Shown: positions 44,319 through 52,639 of the stretch, piece after piece
Position numbering within the stretch: position 1 is the first letter of the stretch
How the letters are laid out: the number at the start of each line of letters is the position of its first letter
Assembly (NCBI GenBank): GCA_937873455.1
Contig: CALMYG010000043.1
Location: 124,001-188,000, forward strand
DNA from: an uncultured Verrucomicrobiota bacterium
Lineage (GTDB): Bacteria > Verrucomicrobiota > Kiritimatiellia > CAIVKH01
Direction: 5' to 3'
DNA length: 64,000 nt
Program-made: the position numbers and the translations under genes
Notes under the pieces: generated by a model
Database searches by the model: none
Seen by the model: only the letters and a program-made list of their open reading frames with translations
What the model was told of the DNA's origin: nothing

Positions 44319-46445
44319 ATGATCATCCCTTATCTTCGCCATCGGTTCGCCATCGCCGTACTCGGCGCTTTCACTTCGTTTGGCCAGGCAAGACTCGAGG
44401 CATCGTCTTCTCCGTTTTTATGGACGGGGTGGCCATCCCGGATCGAGAACCAACCCGGATTCCGCCATCATCCCTCTCCCGCGGATTGGCGGGTTATCGC
44501 GATATACCAGGTAATCACGGATCGATTTTATGATGGCGACCCGGCCAACAACACCGCACACCCGGACGGCGCCCATAACCCGTTTATCCTCGACGGCATT
44601 CACGGCGGGGATTTTGCCGGGCTTGCCCTCAAGCTCGATTACATTCGTGACCTCGGCTTCAATGCCCTGTGGATTTCCCCGGTTCACTTCAACCATCGCG
44701 GCGCCTATCACGGCTACCATATCACCGACTTCAACCGCATCGACCCCAACTGGGGCGATCTCGACGACTTGCGCGCCTTGATCGATCAGGCGCATAGCCG
44801 AGGAATGTACGTTTTTATTGATGTGGTCTTTAATCACATGGCGCGGCTGCTGACATCCCGCGATCCGGGTTTCCCCAAATTTTCCGAAACCCCTTACCGC
44901 ATGGAATGGCTTTATCCCGAGCATCGTTTTGCGCCCCCCTTTGATCGCTTGGATCTTTTCCATGCCCACGGATCCATTCAAAACTGGGAGGACGATCGGC
45001 AAAATGTTGTCGGTGATCTCCAGGGATTGGCCGATCTTCGCACCGAAGACCCCGATGTACGACGTTGGCTCATCGACAGTCACCTCGCCCTGATCGCCGC
45101 CACGGACTGCGATGGCTTTCGCATCGATACCGCGCATCATGTCGAACGCGAATTCTGGCTGGAAGCGTTGCCCGCCCTTCGTGAAGGTGCGGCCGCGCTC
45201 GGAAAAACCAACTTCTTCATCTTTGGCGAGGCCTTGCGACACCGCGATGAGGATGTGGCCATTCTCTCCCGCGAAGCCGGTTTCCCCTCCATGTTATATT
45301 ATCCTTACTGGTTCACCCTCCACGAGGTATGGTCGGCGCGAGGCCCGACCCGACTGCTCCGTGAACGCTGGAATCACCTCGCGGATTACGGCCCGACCGC
45401 GCACCGACAACTGGTGGCGTTTGGTGACAATCATGACCGGGCCCGGCTTCTCAACGATGCGCACCTCGGTGGCGATCTTCGGCGGGCCCAAGCGTTGCTG
45501 ACGCTGTTATATGCCACTCCGGCCATCCCTTGTGTTTATTACGGAACGGAACAGGGATTCAGCGGCAGCAAGGGCCATCAAGCCCGCGAACCCATGTTTT
45601 CCCCGCATGCGCCCGATGCCTTTGATCCGGGCCATCCCCTCGCCAATCACATCCGTCGCCTGAATTTCCTGCGCCACGCCCATCCCGCCCTCGCTTTCGG
45701 CGATTATCGGGTTGATCACGACGAAGACCGTGCCGGATTGTTTGTGTTTCAACGGTTCACCCCGGAGCAAATCGTGGTGGTCGCGTTAAATAACAGCACC
45801 ACACCGCGAAAAAGCACAGTGATCGGAGAATGGGTCGATGCGATGACCGGCGAACCCTGGCCCGATGAAATCCCGCCGGATACCACCATGGTCGGGGTAG
45901 CCCCGCGTGATTTTATACCGCCTCCGCCCGATCAAACACCCCGCCCTCAAAGCGCCCGGGAAGAATCCATGAACGGCTTCCAACCCGACGGATGGTTGGA
46001 CGCCAATGTCACCCTGATCGCATCGAACGGCCATTCGCGGCTTTACGGCGCTTTCGACACGGAATCCCGAATGGCCTACCTCGCCGTCACCGCCGCCGAG
46101 CCGGGTTGGGATCGCTTCTTATTCGTCGGCATGGAACCGCATGAACGTATGGTGGATGCACCTTGGATGAAAGATGGCCGGACCCCCGCGTATGATGTAC
46201 TCGTCAGCGACGAGGCCGACTCGGACTACACCAGCGTGCGGGGACTTGATCATTTCTACTGGAGCCGCGGTCGGTCGGGCCATGTACTCGAAGCGGCTTT
46301 TCGGGTGCCGGACGGCCGCGAGGTGTTGTGGGTGCGGACAGCAACGTATCAGACCCATGATCGAGGTGTTCTTAATCCCGATACCGTGCTGCCCGAAAAC
46401 GGCTCCTGGCTGCAGCTTGATTTGGAAGCACTGCGCCGACCGTAA
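44319..46445 (+). CDS. Secreted alpha-amylase-family (GH13) glycoside hydrolase
   Basis: 708 residues. N-terminal signal peptide (AIAVLGAFTSFGQARLEA). Catalytic barrel: region I MYVFIDVVFNHMA, region II DGFRIDTAHH (nucleophile Asp), region III FFIFGEALRH (acid/base Glu) and region IV VAFGDNHDRARLL (stabilising Asp). It also has the calcium-type GDFAGLALKLDYIRDLGFNA entry. A C-terminal beta domain follows from about residue 470, and the last 150 residues are an extra beta-rich domain with no recognised name. Probably degrades starch or glycogen outside the cell. It shares a transcript with pirin. Confidence 0.9.
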   Translation: MIIPYLRHRFAIAVLGAFTSFGQARLEASSSPFLWTGWPSRIENQPGFRHHPSPADWRVIAIYQVITDRFYDGDPANNTAHPDGAHNPFILDGIHGGDFAGLALKLDYIRDLGFNALWISPVHFNHRGAYHGYHITDFNRIDPNWGDLDDLRALIDQAHSRGMYVFIDVVFNHMARLLTSRDPGFPKFSETPYRMEWLYPEHRFAPPFDRLDLFHAHGSIQNWEDDRQNVVGDLQGLADLRTEDPDVRRWLIDSHLALIAATDCDGFRIDTAHHVEREFWLEALPALREGAAALGKTNFFIFGEALRHRDEDVAILSREAGFPSMLYYPYWFTLHEVWSARGPTRLLRERWNHLADYGPTAHRQLVAFGDNHDRARLLNDAHLGGDLRRAQALLTLLYATPAIPCVYYGTEQGFSGSKGHQAREPMFSPHAPDAFDPGHPLANHIRRLNFLRHAHPALAFGDYRVDHDEDRAGLFVFQRFTPEQIVVVALNNSTTPRKSTVIGEWVDAMTGEPWPDEIPPDTTMVGVAPRDFIPPPPDQTPRPQSAREESMNGFQPDGWLDANVTLIASNGHSRLYGAFDTESRMAYLAVTAAEPGWDRFLFVGMEPHERMVDAPWMKDGRTPAYDVLVSDEADSDYTSVRGLDHFYWSRGRSGHVLEAAFRVPDGREVLWVRTATYQTHDRGVLNPDTVLPENGSWLQLDLEALRRP

Positions 46446-46461
46446 CAACCTGCACCACGCG

Positions 46462-47115
46462 CTAGGGGTGCTTGGCGTTGGCATTTTCCGGGGTCGTCAT
46501 ACGATACCGAGCCACCCCGAAACACATAAAACCTCCGGTCACCACCTCCAGGGTTTCTTCGAAAACATGAAAAGCGTACCCGGCGAAATCGAAAGCGATC
46601 GACATCTGGATTTGGTCGATATACAGCAAAAGAAAAGCAAATACCGCTGATTGCCGCGCCGCCCGCGGCATGCGCTCGAAAGCGTGTATGATGAAGAATC
46701 CGAAGGCGATGACCACCATCACCTTGCTCATCCAGCTTGAAAAGGAGACATGATGTTCAGCCGCCTGGATTTTTTTGGGTAGAAACCAATGAATATCCGT
46801 GGTGTCCCCCAGCGCAAACGCCAGACAGCAGAGGCCCAATCCCATGACCGGCCATTGCTCCATACGAAGTTTCGATTGACCCAGCAGAAGCCAGCCCGCG
46901 ACAAAAAAGAATGAAGGGCCAATAATGTCGTCCAGATACCAAACCGGATCGAGGTAAAACGCCACCGCGGGCGGAACCAGAGATACCGCATCCTCAAACG
47001 GCTGGGTGAACCAGTTGAAAACAAAAAGCCCGACCAGAACAAGCAACCAAACCCGCCAGGGAAACGACAGGGTTGGCGATAAACCATCAGCTCGAAGCAT
47101 CGACGAACGTTGCAT
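46462..47115 (-). CDS. Polytopic membrane protein, unknown
   Basis: 217 residues with about five hydrophobic helices: VWLLVLVGLFVFNWF (about 23-38), SFFFVAGWLLLG, VMGLGLCCLAFAL, VMVVIAFGFFIIHAF and AVFAFLLLYIDQIQM. No catalytic motif is evident. Either the first Met or the one five codons later could start it. It is convergent with the amylase gene, 16 bases away, and ends upstream of ssrA on the opposite strand. I recognise no family. Confidence 0.6.
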   Translation of the reverse strand: MQRSSMLRADGLSPTLSFPWRVWLLVLVGLFVFNWFTQPFEDAVSLVPPAVAFYLDPVWYLDDIIGPSFFFVAGWLLLGQSKLRMEQWPVMGLGLCCLAFALGDTTDIHWFLPKKIQAAEHHVSFSSWMSKVMVVIAFGFFIIHAFERMPRAARQSAVFAFLLLYIDQIQMSIAFDFAGYAFHVFEETLEVVTGGFMCFGVARYRMTTPENANAKHP

Positions 47116-47232
47116 GGACGTAAGAAAGCCATCACCGGGAAAAAAAGCAATGCGATAATGCGGAAGAAGGGCAAACTAATTCGAATTAACACTTGCCGTT
47201 TCCACAAAAACATTGGAGGATAAATATATTCA

Positions 47233-47584
47233 GGGGGCGACTGGTTTCGACGGACATGTTGAAGCTCCAGTGGCGCGCCGAGGACTCCGGTTGGCCTCGT
47301 AAATCATCCGGAAAAAACATAAACGCTAACCAAGAATTAGCTCTCGCGGCCTAATTTCGCCGCGACGTTTTGCCTGTGATATCTGCTAATGGGACAAAAC
47401 GACGACAGCAGGTCCGAGCGCAAGGTGAGCCACCGACCCGGCGACCGGTATCAATGTGGAGGCTGGCGCTGTTCATGGCCTGTCGGTCGGCAGTGAACAG
47501 GGCGAGACTTAATAACCGAACACGCGCGTAGAAGCTGAAGTGACTCATGCTCGGACGGGGGTTCGATTCCCCCCGCCTCCACCA
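47233..47584 (+). ncRNA. ssrA: Transfer-messenger RNA
   Basis: The 5' end starts GGGGGCGACTGGTTTCGACG and pairs with the 3' end CGCCTCC-ACCA (7 bp with one G-U), which encodes CCA. The tag frame ends at 47325-47354, reading ANQELALAA then TAA; the upstream codons could add AsnI-type residues, so the exact resume codon is uncertain. The internal T-arm is GGGGGTTCGATTCCCCC. A TAAATA at 47221-47226 is a possible -10. The last 29 transcribed bases before the terminal A are repeated at 48851-48879. Confidence 0.95.
47555..47583 (+). repeat. Left attachment-site repeat (ssrA 3' end)
   Basis: 29 bases covering the T-arm and acceptor-stem 3' strand of tmRNA, starting ACGGGGGTTCG. An identical copy lies at 48851-48879, in direct orientation. 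This is the usual target shape for tyrosine integrases, and the left copy is the one that completes ssrA. Confidence 0.9.
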
Positions 47585-47641
47585 GCTTGCAGGGCAACGA
47601 GTTAAGGAAGATCGGAAGGCCGGTTTACAACACGGCTTACA

Positions 47642-47806
47642 TCATAGGCGGCGTAATCCCGCACTGTGCGCCGATGCAAGCATGCGGTCAAGATCGCAAC
47701 AGAGAAGCAGGGGCGGACGTTCTTGGGCGTCGCGATAGCGCAAGAGCTGGTCGTAGGCTTCGGTCAAGTCCTTGTGCCGCTTCGGTATGAACGCTGCTAT
47801 TGTCAT
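47642..47806 (-). pseudogene. Fragment of MmeI-type (YeeA-like) DNA methyltransferase
   Basis: A 54-codon frame reads KRHKDLTEAYDQLLRYRDAQ then ERPPLLLCCDLDRM, closely matching from memory the N-terminal region of large single-chain methyltransferase/restriction proteins (KGKHKDLxxAYxQLLxYxxALENPPLLVVCDxxR). The match stops after DLDRM and a stop follows soon. It is therefore a remnant of a type IIG/BREX-like methyltransferase gene. It lies 12 bases after the PIN toxin gene. Confidence 0.55.
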
Positions 47807-47818
47807 GGGGGCGGGTTC

Positions 47819-48253
47819 CTACGGCTTGACTTTCATGCCCGCCTTGACGGCAAGGGTTTTCTGCCGGGTATCGAAGGTGTAGAACTCCCGCGCGCCCAGG
47901 GCGATGGCCGCCGCGACATGCAGAACGTCGGAAGCGCGGACGCCAAGCTTCGCGGTGTGTGCCGCGCTCAGGGCTTCGGCTTCGGTATAGACCTCCGCCC
48001 AGGAAACGGGCGTTTCCACGAGCGAACCGGCTTTCACGTCCGCTTCGAGCGCGGCAAGCACGGATTGACATTCTGCGGGGGTGATTTCCTTGCGAAAGAC
48101 CGCCAGTCGCAGTGCGTTCCGGGACTCGTGTCGCAAGAAAGGCGTGAACGCCAAGGGAGCGGAAAGTCCGCTTGCCATTTTCTGGGCGGGGCCGCTGTTG
48201 GCATCCCGGCTGTAGAGGGAAACAAGAAAGCTCGTGTCGGCGTAGACTACCAT
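47819..48253 (-). CDS. PIN-domain toxin (VapC-like)
   Basis: 144 residues from the ATG that overlaps the antitoxin stop by seven bases. PIN-domain acidic residues: MVVYADTSFLVSLY (Asp), FLRHESRNALRL (Glu), GVRASDVLHVAAAIA (Asp) and FYTFDTRQKTLA (Asp). PIN toxins of this kind are magnesium-dependent ribonucleases, often cutting tRNA or rRNA. The reading frame upstream of this Met is not used. It is one of only two intact genes in the ssrA island. Confidence 0.88.
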   Translation of the reverse strand: MVVYADTSFLVSLYSRDANSGPAQKMASGLSAPLAFTPFLRHESRNALRLAVFRKEITPAECQSVLAALEADVKAGSLVETPVSWAEVYTEAEALSAAHTAKLGVRASDVLHVAAAIALGAREFYTFDTRQKTLAVKAGMKVKP

Positions 48254-48495
48254 CGGCTTTGCTCCCGCTCCTCCAACACGATGTTGGTAATGTGGGTTTG
48301 GCGGTCGCCGAAGATTGCCTTCGCGCGGGCCGCAAAGTCCGGCATCGTGAACTTGGCCGGGGCCTGGGCACGCGGCGGGCAAATGCGGGCAACGGGCCGG
48401 GTCCGGTTCAAGACCGTGACTTCCTCGCCTTCGGCGACCCATGCAAGCACGGTGCTAAAGTCGTGACGAACTTGCCTGATGGTTGCTGTTTTCAT
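48247..48495 (-). CDS. Phd/YefM-type antitoxin
   Basis: 82 residues. MKTATIRQVRHDFSTVLAWV then AEGEEVTVLNRTRPVARICP is the prevent-host-death N-terminal fold; the C-terminal part (FAARAKAIFGD) would wrap the toxin. It is translated just ahead of the PIN toxin with a seven-base overlap. Two 9-bp direct repeats overlap its start, likely for autoregulation. Confidence 0.88.
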   Translation of the reverse strand: MKTATIRQVRHDFSTVLAWVAEGEEVTVLNRTRPVARICPPRAQAPAKFTMPDFAARAKAIFGDRQTHITNIVLEEREQSRW

Positions 48496-48532
48496 GTGAC
48501 ACAGTATGTGACACCTCGCCCGGTAAAGTCAA
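48494..48532 (-). promoter_or_regulatory. Antitoxin promoter with direct-repeat operator
   Basis: Minus strand TTGACT (48527-48532) and CATACT (48503-48508), 18 bases apart, are a fair promoter. The -10 sits between and partly over two 9-bp direct repeats ATGTGACAC (plus-strand reading 48494-48502 and 48506-48514), 12 bases apart centre to centre, and the first repeat includes the antitoxin start codon. A related TGTGACAT occurs at 48600-48607. This fits autorepression by the Phd-type antitoxin, and the message would be almost leaderless. Inference. Confidence 0.5.
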
Positions 48533-48652
48533 GCGGACGTTTCGGCGTTGATGCACTTGGGGCAGGAAGCTTGATTCGCTTTGATTTGGTTGGATGTGGT
48601 GTGACATAGCCTTGAATCCCGTGGGTGCGGCGCAGCCGCACACGCGCAAGAA

Positions 48653-48769
48653 AGAGTCGGCCAGCCAGTTCGTGAAATAGTCCCGCACCGTGGACGTGGG
48701 CAAGCTGTCCCCGGCGATCTGGGTATAGATGCCGGAAACGACGCAGTGAAACTGGCGGGCCGTCCGCAT
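48653..48769 (-). pseudogene. N-terminal fragment of a tyrosine-type integrase
   Basis: MRTARQFHCVVSGIYTQIAG then DSLPTSTVRDYFTNWLAD follows the SAM-like N-terminal domain of phage-type integrases (G-x-S-L-P-T-x-T-V-R-x-Y-F-x-x-W-L). After about 39 residues the frame runs into unrelated sequence, and no catalytic domain (R-H-R-Y) is present. It starts about 80 bases from the right repeat, the expected place for an integrase gene beside its attachment site. Confidence 0.5.
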
Positions 48770-48850
48770 TTATATCATTCGGGACCGTTCGGCAACGTAA
48801 TACATGGAGATTCTTTAGGAAATCCGCGTATTTAGGAGCCTATTTCCCGC

Positions 48851-48879
48851 ACGGGGGTTCGATTCCCCCCGCCTCCACC
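48851..48879 (+). repeat. Right attachment-site repeat
   Basis: Identical 29-bp copy of the ssrA 3' end, followed by CTATTGGG rather than the A that completes CCA. It resembles a tRNA T-arm only because it derives from tmRNA, and no tRNA is encoded here. The 48770-48850 stretch before it shows no gene. Confidence 0.9.
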
Positions 48880-48889
48880 CTATTGGGCC

Positions 48890-50254
48890 TTACATAAGAA
48901 AATGGGTGGCCAGCGAGAAGTAAACGATCACCCCGCTGATATCACAGATCGATGTGATCAGCGGGACACTGGCCGCCGCCGGATCGAATTTTAGCCGGTT
49001 GAGTATAAACGGCATGGCAAAACCGATCAGGCAGCCCATCAACACCACCAGCATCATGGAGGCGCCGACCACCAGCGCCACCGCCAGGCTCGTGCGCAAA
49101 ATACCGATCGCCCAAATCCCGATCGCCATGGTTACACCCAACAAAAGCGCGACGCCCAGTTCTTTCATCAGCATGCGCCACCAATCCTCCATGGTTACAT
49201 CACCGGTAGCCAGGCCGCGAATGATCAGGGTGGCCGATTGCGAACCGGCATTTCCCGCGCTTCCGATCAATACCGGAAGAAAAAAGACCAGCGCCACCAC
49301 GGCGGCAATCGTGTCTTCGAAATGCGCGATGGCCGCACCGGATACGATGTTGACCACCACCAGGGTCATGAGCCAGCCGATGCGCCTGCGGTATAACAAA
49401 TTTACCGGGGCCTCCCGCAGGCTCCCGGTTATCGCCCCGACCGATCCGAGTTTCTGGAAGTCCTCGGTCGCCTCTTTTCGGGCGACATCGAGGATGTCAT
49501 CCACGGTGACAATCCCCAGCAAGGTGCCGTCCACGCCGACGACCGGCAGCACAATCAGGTCGTAACGATCAAACAACTGAACCGCCTGTTCGCGATCGGC
49601 GGTCGGTGGAATCTGCACGACATTTAGCGACATCAGGGAGTCGACCCGCTTGGACAGATCAGCGGTGACCAAATGACGCAGCAGCACCCGCCCAAGCAAG
49701 CGATTGGTTTCGCTGACCACATAAACGGCATGAAGGGACTCGCTCTCCTCCCCGGTTGCCCGGATATGCTCCAGCGCCCGGGCGACCGTCCAGCCGGGGT
49801 GAATCGTCGTATAATCCGGAGTCATCAAACGGCCGACGCTTTCCTCCGGATATCCCAGCAACATGCGCGCCTCACGCAAATCGTCCGGGCTCATGTTCGC
49901 CAGCAGCCGCCGGGTGATTTCCTCGGGCATTTCCTCGAGCAATTGCGTCCGGTCGTCCGGCTCCAACTCATCCAGTAACCGGCGGGTTTCCTCGTCGGTC
50001 AGTGCGGCGAGCAAATCATCCTGAGCGGAAGCCGGCAAATACGAAAACACCACCGCCGAAGGCTCTTTGGCCAAGGCTCGGAACAGGAGGACCCGCTGTG
50101 GTTTCTCCAGGTCGGTCAACAAATCCGCCACTTCCGGCGGCGGCCAGGTGGCCAAGGCTTCACGAAGTCCGAGCCAATCGCGCTCCTCGATCATGTCCAC
50201 GATGTCGGGGAGCAACAACTCCTTCAAATGATATGTTTCATGAACATGTTCCAT
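48890..50254 (-). CDS. mgtE: MgtE-family magnesium transporter
   Basis: 454 residues. Cytosolic N domain (helical repeats, ALATWPPPEVADLLTDLEKPQ), two CBS domains (MTPDYTTIHPGWTVAR and DRYDLIVLPVVGVDGTLLGIVTV), and a five-helix pore with GSAGNAGSQSATLIIRGLATG, the Mg-binding core motif. Imports Mg; the CBS/N domains gate on cytosolic Mg. No Mg riboswitch is seen in the short 67-base gap upstream, which is shared with the divergent transporter gene. Confidence 0.95.
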   Translation of the reverse strand: MEHVHETYHLKELLLPDIVDMIEERDWLGLREALATWPPPEVADLLTDLEKPQRVLLFRALAKEPSAVVFSYLPASAQDDLLAALTDEETRRLLDELEPDDRTQLLEEMPEEITRRLLANMSPDDLREARMLLGYPEESVGRLMTPDYTTIHPGWTVARALEHIRATGEESESLHAVYVVSETNRLLGRVLLRHLVTADLSKRVDSLMSLNVVQIPPTADREQAVQLFDRYDLIVLPVVGVDGTLLGIVTVDDILDVARKEATEDFQKLGSVGAITGSLREAPVNLLYRRRIGWLMTLVVVNIVSGAAIAHFEDTIAAVVALVFFLPVLIGSAGNAGSQSATLIIRGLATGDVTMEDWWRMLMKELGVALLLGVTMAIGIWAIGILRTSLAVALVVGASMMLVVLMGCLIGFAMPFILNRLKFDPAAASVPLITSICDISGVIVYFSLATHFLM

Positions 50255-50321
50255 AGCCGTTGTCTAATCTCTTGCCATATCGCGTTCGACAGTACCATCT
50301 AAACATGAGACTATTTTCACC

Positions 50322-51941
50322 ATGATTGCCATGATCTTCAAGTTGACCGGAGGCATCGGCCTTTTTTTGTTGGGCATGGTGCTGCTGACCGATGGACTTA
50401 AAACATTCGCCGGCGATGCGTTGCGTCGCGCCCTGATCCGTTTTACCGGAACGCCGGCGAAGGCTTTTCTTTCCGGAGCGCTGGTGACCGCCCTGGTGCA
50501 ATCATCGAGCGCCACCACCGTGACGGTCATCGGATTTGTCAGCGCAGGATTGCTGACCTTCCCGCAGGCCATCGGCGTGGTATTCGGGGCCAGCCTGGGT
50601 ACTACCGGAACCGGCTGGATTATTGCCGGCCTGGGCTTGAAGATCAGCGTGGGATTTTACGCCCTTCCGCTCGTTGGCATCGGCGCCTTTCTCCGCCTCT
50701 TGACGACGGGTAGAAGCCGTTCGTTGGGGCTGGCCCTGGCCGGCTTCGGCCTGATCTTTGTCGGCATCGAAACCTTGCAGGACGGCATGCGCGGTTTGAC
50801 CGCGGCATTTGACTTCACCCGGCTTCCGTCCGAAAGCCTGCTTGGGCATCTGATCGCCATGGTGATCGGCATCCTGCTGACCGTCGTTATGCAATCCTCC
50901 AGCGCGGCCGTGGCCACCACCTTGACCGCGCTGCATACCGGCGTGATCTCCTTTGACCAGGCCGCCTCGCTGGTGATTGGCGCGGCCGTGGGCACCACCA
51001 TCACCGGAGCGCTGGCCGCCATTGGCGGCACGGTTTCCGCCAAACGCACCGCCTTGGCCCATGTATCGTTCAATCTGGCCACCGGGATCATCGCGATTGC
51101 CCTGCTCCCGGTGTTTCTGGGCGCCCTGCATTTCGCGCAGGAGCGGGATTGGCTGGAGCCGGGGGCGATGAGTTTGGCGGCATTTCATTCCCTGTTTGTG
51201 GCGGTCGGGGTGGCGATTTTTCTTCCGCTCGTGCACAAGTATGCCCGTTTGATTGAACGGATATTGCCTGATCGCGATCCGCCGCTTACCCGTCACCTCG
51301 ACCAGACGCTCCTCCAGGCGCCGGCCGTTGCGCTGGAAGCAACCCGGCGCGCATTGGCCGAAACCGCGGCCGATACCCTGCGACTGCTTCGCGAAACCCT
51401 TCAGCATCCCGACGCGATCGCCAACGACCTTCGCGCGGAAAAACCACGGCGAGCCATGGAGGAAATCGAGCATTTCTTCCATCGCATCCCCCCGATCAAC
51501 GAAGATCAGCCCCTTTCGCGCCTTCGCGTGAACCAGATGCACGCCATCGACCATCTCGTTCGCATTCAGACCCATCAACGATCGCCGTCCGGATTGCCGG
51601 GCCTTGCTCGTCACGAGCCCTTGCAGCCCGCCCTGATCCTGACCCAGGAGGTGTTGGCCGTCGCCGAAGCCGGATTGCGCGGCGCCGGCGCCGGCGACTG
51701 GGTGGAACGCGTGGCGCAACAAGCGGCGACCCTGGCCGAATTACGGCGACAAAACCGTCCAATGATTCTGCAGGAAACCGCCGGAGGCATGGCTTCTCCC
51801 TCCGAGGCGCTGGCCCTTCTGGATGCCATGCGATGGCTTGACCGCCTAAGCTACCACGCCTGGCGCATCAGCCATTATGTGGCCGGTAACGGCGTCGAAG
51901 AAAATGGCAATCAGGAACCGGCGGAGGAACGGGATATCTGA
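50322..51941 (+). CDS. Na/Pi-cotransporter family protein
   Basis: 539 residues. Two inverted repeats, each with a QSSS motif: ALVQSSSATTVTVIGFVSAG and TVVMQSSSAAVATTLTAL, typical of NptA/YjbB-like phosphate transporters; GVVFGASLGTTGTGW and GAAVGTTITGALAAIGG are the paired GxxxG partners. The C-terminal part (about 320-539) is a helical PhoU-like domain. Probably Na-coupled phosphate or a related anion; direction not known. The last 31 bases overlap the convergent ribE gene. Confidence 0.9.
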   Translation: MIAMIFKLTGGIGLFLLGMVLLTDGLKTFAGDALRRALIRFTGTPAKAFLSGALVTALVQSSSATTVTVIGFVSAGLLTFPQAIGVVFGASLGTTGTGWIIAGLGLKISVGFYALPLVGIGAFLRLLTTGRSRSLGLALAGFGLIFVGIETLQDGMRGLTAAFDFTRLPSESLLGHLIAMVIGILLTVVMQSSSAAVATTLTALHTGVISFDQAASLVIGAAVGTTITGALAAIGGTVSAKRTALAHVSFNLATGIIAIALLPVFLGALHFAQERDWLEPGAMSLAAFHSLFVAVGVAIFLPLVHKYARLIERILPDRDPPLTRHLDQTLLQAPAVALEATRRALAETAADTLRLLRETLQHPDAIANDLRAEKPRRAMEEIEHFFHRIPPINEDQPLSRLRVNQMHAIDHLVRIQTHQRSPSGLPGLARHEPLQPALILTQEVLAVAEAGLRGAGAGDWVERVAQQAATLAELRRQNRPMILQETAGGMASPSEALALLDAMRWLDRLSYHAWRISHYVAGNGVEENGNQEPAEERDI

Positions 51942-52522
51942 ACCAGACGGGCCACGTATTTACCCAGCATGTCCGCCTCCAAATTAACCCGAAACCCGAC
52001 CTGAACGCGCTGGAGATTGGTGCCGGCCACGGTGTGCGGAATGATGTGAACGGAAAACTCGCCGTCGGTTAAGTCGACGATGGTCAAACTGATGCCATCG
52101 CATGCGATCGAGCCTTTGGGTACCATGCCGTTTGTCAGCTCCACCGGACAGCGGATGCGCCAGATGAAATCCCGGCCGTGCGGCTCCCACGCTGAGGTTT
52201 CGCCGACCCCGTCGACATGTCCGGTAACAAAATGGCCGCCGATCACATCGCCCACGCGCAACGCGCGTTCCAGGTTGATCAGGTCACCGGGTCGCAAGCT
52301 GCCGAGATTGGTCTTGTTAAAGGTCTCATCCAGCAGATCAAACGAAAAAGAATGACCGGATACCCCGGTCACGGTCAGGCATACCCCGTTGTTGGCGATG
52401 CTCTCCCCGATTGCCACCGGTTCCGGCCAGGGATCGCAGCACATGACCAACCGCCCCGATCCGTCCGCATGGCGAATGACTTCCTGAAGCGTGCCGACTT
52501 TTTGAATAATTCCACTGAACAT
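51911..52522 (-). CDS. ribE: Riboflavin synthase, alpha chain
   Basis: 203 residues, two tandem lumazine-binding domains. Domain 1: MFSGIIQKVGTLQEV, SIANNGVCLTVTG, FVTGHVDGVGE. Domain 2: SIACDGISLTIVDL, VHIIPHT, VNLEADMLGKYV. It dismutates two 6,7-dimethyl-8-ribityllumazine molecules into riboflavin. Last gene of the rib operon, separated from ribD by 117 bases with a weak possible promoter (TTGTTG, 17 bases, TACGTT) that might give it extra expression. Confidence 0.96.
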   Translation of the reverse strand: MFSGIIQKVGTLQEVIRHADGSGRLVMCCDPWPEPVAIGESIANNGVCLTVTGVSGHSFSFDLLDETFNKTNLGSLRPGDLINLERALRVGDVIGGHFVTGHVDGVGETSAWEPHGRDFIWRIRCPVELTNGMVPKGSIACDGISLTIVDLTDGEFSVHIIPHTVAGTNLQRVQVGFRVNLEADMLGKYVARLVQISRSSAGS

Positions 52523-52639
52523 CGTTGATACCTTTATCCGAATTTTTGCGATAACGTACCCGCAGTTTACAGGTCCAACAAGTACCGTTTCGAACGAAGA
52601 GGCAGCCGGAGGCGCACGAGACGTTCGCGCCTTGCCGCG

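Larger units (their letters stand above)
47584..48879. mobile_element. Decayed genomic island in ssrA
   Basis: The interval between the two 29-bp direct repeats (about 1.3 kb) contains a methyltransferase fragment, a Phd/PIN toxin-antitoxin pair and an integrase N-terminus, all on the minus strand. There is no intact integrase, so the element is not expected to move unaided. Gene content and repeat placement fit an island that has lost most cargo. Codon usage differs from neighbours only slightly by eye. Confidence 0.8.

Noticed and set aside
48851-48879. A tRNA-like T-arm and acceptor end
   Set aside because: It is an exact copy of the ssrA 3' end with no anticodon arm in front of it, so it is an attachment-site repeat.
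50255-50321. A magnesium riboswitch upstream of mgtE
   Set aside because: The 67-base divergent gap is too short for the known M-box and shows no matching structure.
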